From contig JAPHTL010000106.1 in the NCBI GenBank assembly GCA_026193355.1, positions 1-21,154 of the forward strand: a stretch of DNA of 21,154 nt, given 5' to 3'. A program made the position numbers and the translations under genes. The notes beneath the pieces were generated by a model. That model made no database searches, was not told the DNA's origin, and worked only from the letters and a program-made list of their open reading frames with translations. Origin of the DNA: Rhodospirillales bacterium. Its GTDB lineage: Bacteria; Pseudomonadota; Alphaproteobacteria; Rhodospirillales; JAPHTL01. The number at the start of each line of letters is the position of its first letter. Position 1 is the first letter of the stretch. Shown piece by piece: positions 7,877-14,107 of this stretch.

Positions 7877-8463
7877 TATTTCCTGACGTTGGCCGGGTTT
7901 CCGGCGCTTTCCTCTGCGCGGAGATAGAGCTTTGGGCTCAGGATACTCTCGAACGCCGGGTTAATATTCTTCAGGAAGAAAACCTCGAGCGCGGGTTCGA
8001 ATTCCTTGTCCATGGCTATGGCGCGCTCCATTTCCTGCCAGTTGACCCTGTCCGCCAACTCGCGCGTCATTTCCAGTGTGATTGCCTTTATGTGTTCGGG
8101 CTTTTCGCGGATCGACCGCGTTCCCGACTGGTTTAGCACCAGATGCGTCATTTTCGGGTTGGCGAACAGGATGCGCGAATAGGCGTAACCCGCCGCCGCT
8201 GCACGTAGCAGCATCATTCTGTCATCGACGATAGGCCCGACATCGTAATCGATCGTAACGACGCCTTCAGGGGTTAACGTGATGGAATCAAAACGGAAGT
8301 TGTCGACGTAGAAATATCCCTCAACCGCCTTTCGCGCGGTTCCTTCCTCAAAAGGCTGTTCTGCGAACCACTTCACACGGTTGTCGAGTTCGGAAGAGCC
8401 GGAATCACAACCCGCAAGGCCAACCGCGAGAAACAAAGCGAAAAGGAGGGAAAAACGTTTCAT
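7876..8463 (-). CDS. Putative lipoprotein of unknown function
   Basis: I do not recognise this family. The product starts with MKRF, a hydrophobic segment and a lipobox (GLAGC), so it is probably a lipoprotein with its mature N-terminal cysteine near residue 19. The mature part of about 177 residues is soluble, charged and without further membrane segments or recognisable motifs. It has a beta-like stretch (FYVDNFRFDSITLTPEGVVT) followed by helical-looking sequence. The ATG at 8463 gives a standard signal peptide; another ATG at 8472, three codons earlier, is also possible but its AGGA is too close. The stop overlaps the start of the GmhB-like phosphatase by one base, so the two are almost certainly one transcript. 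No function is proposed. Confidence 0.72.
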   Translation of the reverse strand: MKRFSLLFALFLAVGLAGCDSGSSELDNRVKWFAEQPFEEGTARKAVEGYFYVDNFRFDSITLTPEGVVTIDYDVGPIVDDRMMLLRAAAAGYAYSRILFANPKMTHLVLNQSGTRSIREKPEHIKAITLEMTRELADRVNWQEMERAIAMDKEFEPALEVFFLKNINPAFESILSPKLYLRAEESAGNPANVRK

Positions 8464-8496
8464 GGTGGGCATCGTCCTTGTCCATATATCCGGTCT

Positions 8497-8513
8497 GCGA
8501 CGCGATACGTCGC
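8497..8513. promoter_or_regulatory. Inverted repeat upstream of the lipoprotein gene
   Basis: GCGACG and CGTCGC flank a five-base centre, about 35-50 bases upstream of the lipoprotein start on the minus strand. An AT-rich ATATAT at 8484-8489 lies between it and the gene. It may be an operator or a short leader hairpin. The evidence is symmetry and position only. Confidence 0.25.
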
Positions 8514-8574
8514 AATGGGGTTAGGAACTACCACGTTCGGCATGAAAAAAGAAGTAACCGGCGTCAAGGCATCG

Positions 8575-8610
8575 CCGGGAACGTCCCCATCGGGGTGTCG
8601 TGTTTCCCGG
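8575..8610. other. Nested inverted repeat in the divergent intergenic region
   Basis: CCGGGAA at 8575-8581 pairs with TTCCCGG at 8604-8610, and CCCC at 8585-8588 pairs with GGGG at 8592-8595 inside it. The element lies in the 196-base gap between the divergent lipoprotein and M20 amidohydrolase genes, about 50 bases before the latter. No run of T follows in either direction, so a regulatory role or chance is more likely than termination. The rest of this gap shows nothing else I can support. Confidence 0.25.
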
Positions 8611-8659
8611 GCGTTCATGGCATGTTTGGATCGTCGTGACATGCGAAGGATGAAGAAAC

Positions 8660-9826
8660 ATGGAGTTGCTTGAAGGGATCGTGGCGCTGAGGGATGAGAT
8701 GGCCGCATGGCGACATGATATTCATGCGCATCCCGAAACGGCGTTCGAGGAATACCGGACAGCCGAGCGGGTGGAAGAGATGCTGAAGGCTTTTGGCATC
8801 GAAACCCACCGTGGCCTTGCCGGGACGGGTGTGGTGGGAACACTGGGAAACGGCGACGGCCCGATCATCGGCTTGCGCGCCGATCTTGATGCCCTGCATA
8901 TCGACGAGAAAACCAATCTTCCCTATCGGTCGACAAGTGCTGGGAAGATGCATGCCTGTGGGCATGACGGGCACATCGCGATGTTACTGGGGGCGGCAAA
9001 GTATCTTGCTGGCCAGCGTGATATTGGTGGAACGGTTCGTTTCATCTTCCAGCCTGCCGAGGAAAACGAGGGCGGCGCGGGCAGGATGGTCGCCGACGGC
9101 CTTTTCGAGAAATTTCCCGTCGATGCGGTGTATGGCCTTCACAACTGGCCGCAGGCGCCTTTAGGTACGATGGCCGTTGGCCCCGGCCCGATGATGGCCG
9201 CCTATGATATCTTTGAAATCACGGTGACGGGCAAGGGCGCGCACGCGGCGATGCCCCATCAGGGGGTTGACCCGATTGTCGCCGCTTCGGCAATCGTCGG
9301 AGCCTTGCAGACCGTCGCCAGCCGCGCAACGGACCCCCAGGAAGCGGTGGTTGTGACGGTAACGAAAATCCATGGCGGCGATGCCTTTAACGTCATCCCC
9401 GATACCGTGACCCTCGGAGGCACAACCCGGTCGTTCAATCCGGATGTGCGTGATTCCATCGAACCGGCGATACGGCGTATTGTAGAGGGAACCTGCGCTG
9501 CCCACGGCGCGACGGCGGTGGTGCGATATGAAAAACGCTATCCGCCGACGATCAATCATCCAGAACAGGCGGAGGTCGCGGCCCTTGCCGCCGAACGGGT
9601 GGTTGGCGGCGGGAATGTCGATCGCGCGCCTGTTCCTTCCATGGGCGCGGAGGACTTTCCCATCATGCTGCAACACAGGCCGGGGGCCTACGCCTGGCTG
9701 GGCACGGGGCGATCAGAAAGCGACCCGATGCTTCACAATCCCCGGTTCGACTTCAACGATGATGCGCTTTCCGTCGGCGCCAGCTATTGGGTGCGGCTGG
9801 TGGAAAGTGTTCTCGGTAAAGGCTGA
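8660..9826 (+). CDS. M20-family metal-dependent amidohydrolase
   Basis: This is an M20D-type amidohydrolase similar to hippurate hydrolase and N-acyl-amino-acid or IAA-amino-acid hydrolases, which cut an acyl group from an amino acid. The 388-residue product carries the metal-site motif HACGHDGH at about 98-105, the acidic pair in QPAEENEGG (Glu134/Glu135), His161 in GLHNWP, and a late MLHNPRF histidine near the C-terminus. All expected ligands appear intact. The lid/dimerisation domain (about 185-300) includes GAHAAMPHQGVDPI. An AGGA nine bases upstream of ATG 8660 supports the start. The gene stands alone on its strand between oppositely oriented neighbours. Hippurate hydrolysis would yield benzoate and so could feed the downstream benzoyl-CoA pathway, but M20D substrates cannot be read from sequence. 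Confidence 0.88.
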   Translation: MELLEGIVALRDEMAAWRHDIHAHPETAFEEYRTAERVEEMLKAFGIETHRGLAGTGVVGTLGNGDGPIIGLRADLDALHIDEKTNLPYRSTSAGKMHACGHDGHIAMLLGAAKYLAGQRDIGGTVRFIFQPAEENEGGAGRMVADGLFEKFPVDAVYGLHNWPQAPLGTMAVGPGPMMAAYDIFEITVTGKGAHAAMPHQGVDPIVAASAIVGALQTVASRATDPQEAVVVTVTKIHGGDAFNVIPDTVTLGGTTRSFNPDVRDSIEPAIRRIVEGTCAAHGATAVVRYEKRYPPTINHPEQAEVAALAAERVVGGGNVDRAPVPSMGAEDFPIMLQHRPGAYAWLGTGRSESDPMLHNPRFDFNDDALSVGASYWVRLVESVLGKG

Positions 9827-9837
9827 ACGACCGACAT

Positions 9838-10269
9838 TCAGCGGACGCTGTATGGTTTGGGGTTCTTTTCCAGTGTGTAGACGGTCAGGCGTTCGGGCTT
9901 GGGTCCGGGCATGCCGGGAACCCCGGTCGGCATGCCGGGAAGGGAGATGCCGGGGATATCCGGCTTTTCCTTAAGAACCCTTGCAACATCATCCAGCGGT
10001 ACATGGCCTTCGAAGACGTAACCGTCGATCACCGTTGTGTGGCATGATTCCAGCTCTTCCGGCACACCGGCAAGGCGCTTGATGTTCACCATGTCATCGA
10101 TATTCTTCACCGTAACGCGATAGTTCGCCGCCCGCAGGTGCTTGACGTACTCGCCGCAGCATCCGCATTGCGGATCCTTGAAGACGGTCGCTTCGGGCGC
10201 CCCTTCCGCATGAACGGGGATGGCTGACAGAAGAAGCAGGGCGAAGGAAACGAGGAAAAGGTTGCGCAC
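9838..10269 (-). CDS. DUF411 family periplasmic metal-binding protein
   Basis: This is a DUF411 protein, a family often annotated as CopG-like or metal-binding and found near copper-handling genes. The GTG at 10269 was chosen as start because a perfect AGGAGG lies nine bases upstream. From it the 143-residue product begins with a clean signal peptide (hydrophobic LFLVSFALLLLSAIPVHA), so the protein is probably periplasmic. The family motif DPQCGCCGEYVKHL carries three closely spaced cysteines, and another cysteine follows in ELESCHTTVIDGY. The fold expected is thioredoxin-like. The Pro/Gly-rich segment ISLPGMPTGVPGMPGP near the C-terminus is a normal feature of the family. The open frame extends upstream to 10365, but that extension would bury the signal peptide. 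No copper-efflux genes lie nearby, so the role stays general. Confidence 0.82.
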   Translation of the reverse strand: MRNLFLVSFALLLLSAIPVHAEGAPEATVFKDPQCGCCGEYVKHLRAANYRVTVKNIDDMVNIKRLAGVPEELESCHTTVIDGYVFEGHVPLDDVARVLKEKPDIPGISLPGMPTGVPGMPGPKPERLTVYTLEKNPKPYSVR

Positions 10270-10361
10270 GGCGTTATGCCTCCTGGCATTGGCTGAAGGC
10301 CAAAGGTCTAAACGTTCCATCCGCTGGAATGTCAAGCCATACGGGGCGGCCTGTCCATCCC

Positions 10362-10730
10362 TCAATTCAGGTAGAGCGGACGTTCGTCTTCGTCATCGGG
10401 CGTTTCGGGTTCGTCCCAGATGAATTGCACATCCTCGCCTTCGATTTCGATTCCGGCGATTTCCGGGAAACGGGTCAATAGCCAGAGAACGAAATTGCGT
10501 ACGATGGTCCCGTCATGGTTTTCGATCGCATCGAACAGAAGGGGGGCCACGACGCCAAGACGGTTTGTTCGGGTCAGGTAGAAATCCCGCCCGAACTCCT
10601 TGTCCGAAAGAAACCGGATCGTCCGGTCGAGAATGCCAGCCTGATGGGTTCGGAAACCGGCCAGCGTTTCTTCGTTGTAAACGACCGGAAGCTCACGTCC
10701 GTCGACTTCGATGTGAAAGGTTTTCATCAT
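10362..10730 (-). CDS. Small acidic protein of unknown function
   Basis: I do not recognise this protein. From ATG 10730 it has 122 residues, no signal peptide and no membrane segment, and it ends in a strongly acidic stretch rich in Asp/Glu (EPETPDDEDERPLYLN). A start one codon later (10727) fits equally well, with GGGA six bases upstream; the open frame also runs back to 10790 through less likely starts. The beginning (FHIEVDGRELPVVYNEETLAG) looks like beta strand followed by helix. It lies 92 bases upstream of the DUF411 gene on the same strand and downstream of another small gene, so the three may share a transcript. Coding is supported by an uninterrupted frame with codon usage like its neighbours. 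Confidence 0.6.
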   Translation of the reverse strand: MMKTFHIEVDGRELPVVYNEETLAGFRTHQAGILDRTIRFLSDKEFGRDFYLTRTNRLGVVAPLLFDAIENHDGTIVRNFVLWLLTRFPEIAGIEIEGEDVQFIWDEPETPDDEDERPLYLN

Positions 10731-10851
10731 TGGTCCCGTCCCTTTCTCCATACGCGCCGCAAAGGGGGCGGCAAGGGCTCTTTCCTTCATTTGGGATCAA
10801 TTTCCGTTTTTGCCATATTTTTTTGCGCTTTCCGAAAGCCCGGGCCAGTGG

Positions 10852-11049
10852 TCAGTTCGGGGTCGTATAGACGACCCAGAGGATAAATCCGATAAACGCG
10901 GCGATGCCGAGAAGACCGAAAATCCGCCTTTTCCTGAGGTCGGTATCGGGCCCGAATTCCCTGTTCCAGGCGTCTTCCCGCTTCTGTTGCTCGGGGGTCA
11001 GCTCGTCATCCACCATCACTCGAAACCCTGTTGCGGCATGTTTTTTCAT
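10852..11049 (-). CDS. Small single-membrane-helix protein of unknown function
   Basis: The product is a small protein of 65 residues from ATG 11049, with a charged N-terminal half (DDELTPEQQKREDAWNREFG), a basic stop-transfer-like patch (DLRKRR) and one C-terminal transmembrane helix (IFGLLGIAAFIGFILWVVYT). It is therefore probably a C-tail-anchored or single-pass inner-membrane protein with its N-terminus in the cytoplasm. No family is recognised. The start is uncertain: an internal ATG at 11016 would give a 54-residue protein, while a frame extension to 11097 would run through a strong hairpin and is unlikely. It lies about 120 bases upstream of the acidic small protein gene. Confidence 0.5.
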   Translation of the reverse strand: MKKHAATGFRVMVDDELTPEQQKREDAWNREFGPDTDLRKRRIFGLLGIAAFIGFILWVVYTTPN

Positions 11050-11056
11050 GATAGCG

Positions 11057-11093
11057 CAGCGGCCGGGCGGCGCAAGTCGCCGCCCGGCCGCTG
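11057..11093. terminator. Strong GC hairpin after gcdH
   Basis: A perfect 16-bp stem (11057-11072 pairing with 11078-11093) with a five-base loop lies 14 bases beyond the gcdH stop codon. Its stability and place suggest that it ends or protects the ridA-gcdH transcript. It lacks a T-run on the minus strand, so it is not a standard intrinsic terminator. It also sits directly before the 11049 start of the next small gene. Confidence 0.5.
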
Positions 11094-11106
11094 ACACAAG
11101 ACTTTC

Positions 11107-12288
11107 CTAACAGCTGAAAGCCTGGATGCCGGTCTGCGCCCGGCCCAGGATCAATGCGTGGACATCGTGGGTCCCTTCGTAGGTATTGACCGTTTCAAGG
11201 TTGACCATGTGCCGGATGACGTGGAACTCGTCCGAAATGCCGTTGCCGCCGTGCATGTCGCGGGCCATGCGCGCAATGTCCAGCGCCTTGCCGCAGTTGT
11301 TGCGCTTGATCAACGAGATGTTCTCCGGCGCGCACTTTTCTGCGTCCAGCAGGCGACCGACGCGCAGGCAGGCCTGAAGGCCCAGGGTGATCTCGGTCTG
11401 CATGTTGGCCAGCTTCAGCTGGATGATCTGGTTGGCGGCGAGGGGGCGACCGAACTGTTTGCGGTCCAGTGTGTACTGCCGTGCGGCATGCCAGGTGAAT
11501 TCCGCCGCACCCATAACGCCCCAGGCGATTCCGTAACGCGCCTTGTTGAGGCAGCCGAACGGCCCCTTAAGGCCGGAAACATTCGGCAGGATGTTCTCTT
11601 CCGGGATTTCGACCTCGTCCATGACGATTTCCCCGGTGATCGAGGCGCGGAGGCTCATCTTGCCCTCGATCTTGGGGGCCGAGAGGCCCTTCATGCCTTT
11701 TTCGAGGATGAACCCGCGGATGACGCCATCCAGCTTGGCCCACACCACGAAGACATCGGCGATGGGCGAATTGCTGATCCACATCTTGCTGCCGGTCAGG
11801 ACGTAACCACCCTGCACCTTGGTGGCGCGCGTCTTCATGCCGCCCGGATCGGAACCGTGATCCGGTTCGGTCAGGCCGAAACAGCCGACCCATTCGCCGG
11901 TTGCAAGTTTCGGCAGGTACTTTTTGCGCTGTTCCTCGGATCCATAGGCATAGATCGGATACATGACGAGGGAGGACTGGACGCTCATGGCGGAACGGTA
12001 CCCGGAATCGACGCGCTCGACTTCCCGTGCCGCCAGGCCATAGCAAACGTGGTTGACGCCGGCGCAGCCATATTCCTCGGGGAGGGTGGAGCCAAGCAGG
12101 CCCATTGCACCCATCTCGGACATGATATCGCGATCGAAGTGTTCTTTCCTGTTCGCCTCAAGAATGCGCGGCATAAGTTTTTCCTGGGCGTATCCGCGGG
12201 CGGTGTCGCGCACCAGGCGCTCGTCCTCGTCCAACTGGTCTTCGATGAGGAACGGATCCTCCCAATTGAATTCCACTTTCGATGCCAT
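11107..12288 (-). CDS. gcdH: Glutaryl-CoA dehydrogenase (decarboxylating type)
   Basis: This FAD-dependent acyl-CoA dehydrogenase oxidises glutaryl-CoA and decarboxylates it to crotonyl-CoA, passing electrons to electron-transfer flavoprotein. The 393-residue sequence is typical of glutaryl-CoA dehydrogenases. The ERVDSGYRSAMSVQSSLV segment holds Arg98, equivalent to the arginine that binds the substrate carboxylate (Arg94 in the human enzyme), and Glu91, equivalent to human Glu87. The catalytic base is Glu371 in TYEGTHDVH. The presence of both Glu91 and Tyr370 fits the decarboxylating group. GGGAGAG upstream of the ATG supports the start. It is 41 bases downstream of the ridA-like gene on the same strand, and both diverge from the benzoyl-CoA operon. 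In that pathway it acts after beta-oxidation of 3-hydroxypimelyl-CoA to glutaryl-CoA, though lysine or tryptophan catabolism could also use it. Confidence 0.94.
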   Translation of the reverse strand: MASKVEFNWEDPFLIEDQLDEDERLVRDTARGYAQEKLMPRILEANRKEHFDRDIMSEMGAMGLLGSTLPEEYGCAGVNHVCYGLAAREVERVDSGYRSAMSVQSSLVMYPIYAYGSEEQRKKYLPKLATGEWVGCFGLTEPDHGSDPGGMKTRATKVQGGYVLTGSKMWISNSPIADVFVVWAKLDGVIRGFILEKGMKGLSAPKIEGKMSLRASITGEIVMDEVEIPEENILPNVSGLKGPFGCLNKARYGIAWGVMGAAEFTWHAARQYTLDRKQFGRPLAANQIIQLKLANMQTEITLGLQACLRVGRLLDAEKCAPENISLIKRNNCGKALDIARMARDMHGGNGISDEFHVIRHMVNLETVNTYEGTHDVHALILGRAQTGIQAFSC

Positions 12289-12329
12289 GGGTCTTTCTCT
12301 CCCTCTCGATAAACGTTGCGTTGCCCGCG

Positions 12330-12737
12330 TTATGTCGGAATGACGGCGGTTGCTTCTAACTCGATCATGCCCGGTGCGTCCAGCAAATCGGCCACGAAAA
12401 TCATGCTCATGGCCGGATAATGCCGGCCCATGCGCAGCGCCCAGATGGCGCCAAGCTCTTTCCTTGCGGCCAGGTAGGCCGGTTTGTCCGTGCAGAACGC
12501 CGTAATCCGGCAGATATGTTCCGGTTTCCCGCCCGCCGCCGTCAGTACGGCTAAAAGGTTCTCCAGCGCCTGATCGAATTGCGGCGGCAGTTTGTCACTG
12601 TGGAAGTGCTGCTGCGCATCCCAGCCGACCTGCCCTGCGATGAAAAGTGTGCGTCCGGGTTGCGCCAGAATGCCGTTTGCATAGCCGACGGGCTTGGCCC
12701 AGCCTTCGGGCAAAATGACATCGTGTTGCCTGCTCAT
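12330..12737 (-). CDS. RidA-like protein without the catalytic arginine
   Basis: This 135-residue protein belongs to the YjgF/YER057c/UK114 (Rid) superfamily. The family pattern is seen in GRTLFIAGQVGWDAQ near residue 28, FDQALENLLAVLTAAGG near 54, HICRITAFCTDKPAYL near 74 and a C-terminal MIELEATAVIP. In archetypal RidA enamine/imine deaminases an arginine in the segment PARS binds the substrate carboxylate. Here the same place reads PAMS, with Met110, so the arginine is absent and classical deaminase activity is unlikely; this resembles the Rid4-Rid7 subgroups. The start at 12737 was chosen because AGGGGAT lies just before it and the N-terminus matches the family; an in-frame extension to 13169 overlaps the divergent had gene and is rejected. 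It precedes gcdH, so it may have a role tied to CoA-thioester metabolism. Exact function unknown. Confidence 0.85.
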   Translation of the reverse strand: MSRQHDVILPEGWAKPVGYANGILAQPGRTLFIAGQVGWDAQQHFHSDKLPPQFDQALENLLAVLTAAGGKPEHICRITAFCTDKPAYLAARKELGAIWALRMGRHYPAMSMIFVADLLDAPGMIELEATAVIPT

Positions 12738-12787
12738 CGCGATCCCCTGCGCCCCTCGGACGATTTGCCTTTTCCGCTGTTCCGCGA

Positions 12788-12803
12788 GGCATTTTTTTAT
12801 GCC
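12788..12803. promoter_or_regulatory. Inverted repeat in the ridA/had divergent region
   Basis: GGCAT and ATGCC flank a T-rich centre. The element is about 50 bases upstream of the ridA start and 22 bases upstream of the had -35 box, so it could affect either direction. The match to any known operator, such as those of BzdR, BadR or BadM, was not established. Confidence 0.35.
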
Positions 12804-12824
12804 CCTGCTGTGGTTGCGGGTATG

Positions 12825-12854
12825 TTGACAGGAAAAACGGTATTGTGGTACTGA
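12825..12854 (+). promoter_or_regulatory. Candidate promoter of the benzoyl-CoA operon
   Basis: TTGACA at 12825-12830 is a perfect -35 consensus. After an 18-base spacer, TACTGA at 12849-12854 is only a weak -10 element, which would suit a promoter needing an activator. Transcription would start near 12861, leaving an untranslated leader of about 120 bases before the had ATG. Apart from the two inverted repeats, nothing else was recognised in the 245-base gap. Confidence 0.45.
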
Positions 12855-12865
12855 AATACATAATA
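12841..12865. promoter_or_regulatory. Imperfect inverted repeat over the had promoter
   Basis: TATTGTG at 12841-12847 and CATAATA at 12859-12865 form a 25-base inverted repeat with one mismatch in the arms and an 11-base centre. It covers the candidate -10 box and transcription start of the benzoyl-CoA operon, a place typical for a repressor site. It is unlike the FNR/AadR box TTGAT-N4-ATCAA. The regulator is not encoded in the window. Confidence 0.4.
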
Positions 12866-12982
12866 AAACCTGCGAGGTGCCGCCGTCAACGCAGAAGGTC
12901 GGGCGGGAAAAGCGGCGAAAAACGCAGGAATTCAAATACAGCGCTTCGTGCGCGAATCGAGGAATGTGGGAGGCAGACCGCC

Positions 12983-14050
12983 ATGACGGCAACCGGATAT
13001 CGCTGGATGATGACCGCAGTGGGCCAGCCGATGGTTCGTGAGGATTTTGACATCCCTGAACCCGCCGCCGATGAAGTGGTTGTTGAAATCTCCGGATGCG
13101 GCGTCTGCCATACAGACCTTGGTTACTATTACGACGGTGTGCGCACCAATCATCACCTCCCCCTGACACTCGGCCATGAAATCAGCGGTCGCGTCGTCGC
13201 CAGCGGTGGCGCGGCGAAGGAATGGATCGGCAAGGCCGTGGTCGTTCCCGCGGTCATGCCCTGCGGGGAATGCGACCTGTGCAAACGGGGCAAGGGGACC
13301 ATCTGCCGCAGCCAGAAAATGCCCGGTAACGATATTCAGGGCGGGTTCGCCAGCCATATCGTGGTTCCGGCCCTTGGCCTTTGCCCGGTGGACGAAGACC
13401 GCCTCGCCAAGGCGGGGATGACGCTGGCGGATCTTTCCGTTGTCGCCGACGCAGTGACGACACCCTATCAGGCGGTTGTCCAGGCCGGTGTGAAGCCCGG
13501 CTTTCTGGCGATCGTGATCGGGGTTGGCGGGGTCGGTGGATATTGCGTGCAGATGGCCGCCGCCTTTGGCGCGACCGTTGTCGCCATCGATATCGATCAG
13601 GAAAAGCTGGACGCCGTGTCCGAATATGGCGCGGCCAGGACCTTCAACGCCCGTGAAATCAGTGGACGCGATCTCAAGAAAGCGATCGCCGCTTTCGCCA
13701 ATGAGCGCGGATTGCCTACGACCGAATGGTTTATTTTCGAATGTTCGGGTTCGGCTGCAGGGCAGGAATCGGCCTACGGCCTGATGGTGCACGGCGCGAC
13801 CCTGAGCGTCGTTGGGTTCACCATGGACAAGGTGGAAGTACGGCTTTCGAACCTGATGGCCTTCCATGCCCGTGCGCTCGGCAACTGGGGTTGCCCGCCG
13901 GATCTTTACCCAGGTGCGCTTGATCTGGTGCTTGATGGAAAGATCAGGCTTCTTCCCTTCGTCGAGCAGAAGCCACTGGATCAGATCAATGAAATTTTTG
14001 AAGCGGTGCACGACCATCGCATGAAGAAGCGCGCGATTTTGGTTCCCTAG
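12983..14050 (+). CDS. had: 6-hydroxycyclohex-1-ene-1-carbonyl-CoA dehydrogenase
   Basis: Had is an NAD-dependent alcohol dehydrogenase that oxidises 6-hydroxycyclohex-1-ene-1-carbonyl-CoA to the 6-oxo compound, the second step after ring reduction. The 355-residue product is a zinc-type medium-chain dehydrogenase. GCGVCHTDLG (39-48) with Cys42 and GHEISG (64-69) form the catalytic zinc site. Cys94, Cys97, Cys100 and Cys108 form the structural zinc site. GVGGVGG at 180-186 is the NAD-binding turn. The start is ATG 12983, preceded by GGGAGG; the frame is open back to 12845, but that extension is basic, lacks family similarity and includes promoter DNA. It is the first gene of the had-oah-dch-bcrCBAD-fdx operon, and this context separates it from other alcohol dehydrogenases. 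Confidence 0.93.
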   Translation: MTATGYRWMMTAVGQPMVREDFDIPEPAADEVVVEISGCGVCHTDLGYYYDGVRTNHHLPLTLGHEISGRVVASGGAAKEWIGKAVVVPAVMPCGECDLCKRGKGTICRSQKMPGNDIQGGFASHIVVPALGLCPVDEDRLAKAGMTLADLSVVADAVTTPYQAVVQAGVKPGFLAIVIGVGGVGGYCVQMAAAFGATVVAIDIDQEKLDAVSEYGAARTFNAREISGRDLKKAIAAFANERGLPTTEWFIFECSGSAAGQESAYGLMVHGATLSVVGFTMDKVEVRLSNLMAFHARALGNWGCPPDLYPGALDLVLDGKIRLLPFVEQKPLDQINEIFEAVHDHRMKKRAILVP

Positions 14051-14107
14051 AAAGGGAGCCTGTCGCACAGGTTAGACAAACCAAAACAGGGGAAACAAGA
14101 GGGCGCC

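Noticed and set aside
8460..8843. 127-codon minus-strand frame over the lipoprotein/M20 intergenic region
   Set aside because: It overlaps the M20 amidohydrolase antisense and the lipoprotein start, is Pro/Arg/His-rich and matches no family.
11158..12312. 384-codon plus-strand frame opposite gcdH
   Set aside because: It is the complement of a clear glutaryl-CoA dehydrogenase and lacks any family pattern.
12825..12865. FNR/AadR-type box for anaerobic control of the bcr operon
   Set aside because: I looked for TTGAT-N4-ATCAA; TTGACAGGAAAAAC lacks the second half-site, so it was treated only as a -35 box.
12845..12982. N-terminal extension of Had by 46 residues
   Set aside because: The extra segment is very basic and unlike the family, overlaps the promoter and inverted repeat, and a better ribosome binding site precedes ATG 12983.
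12738..13169. N-terminal extension of the RidA-like protein
   Set aside because: It would overlap the divergent had coding region and has no Rid-family similarity; the shorter start has a good ribosome binding site.
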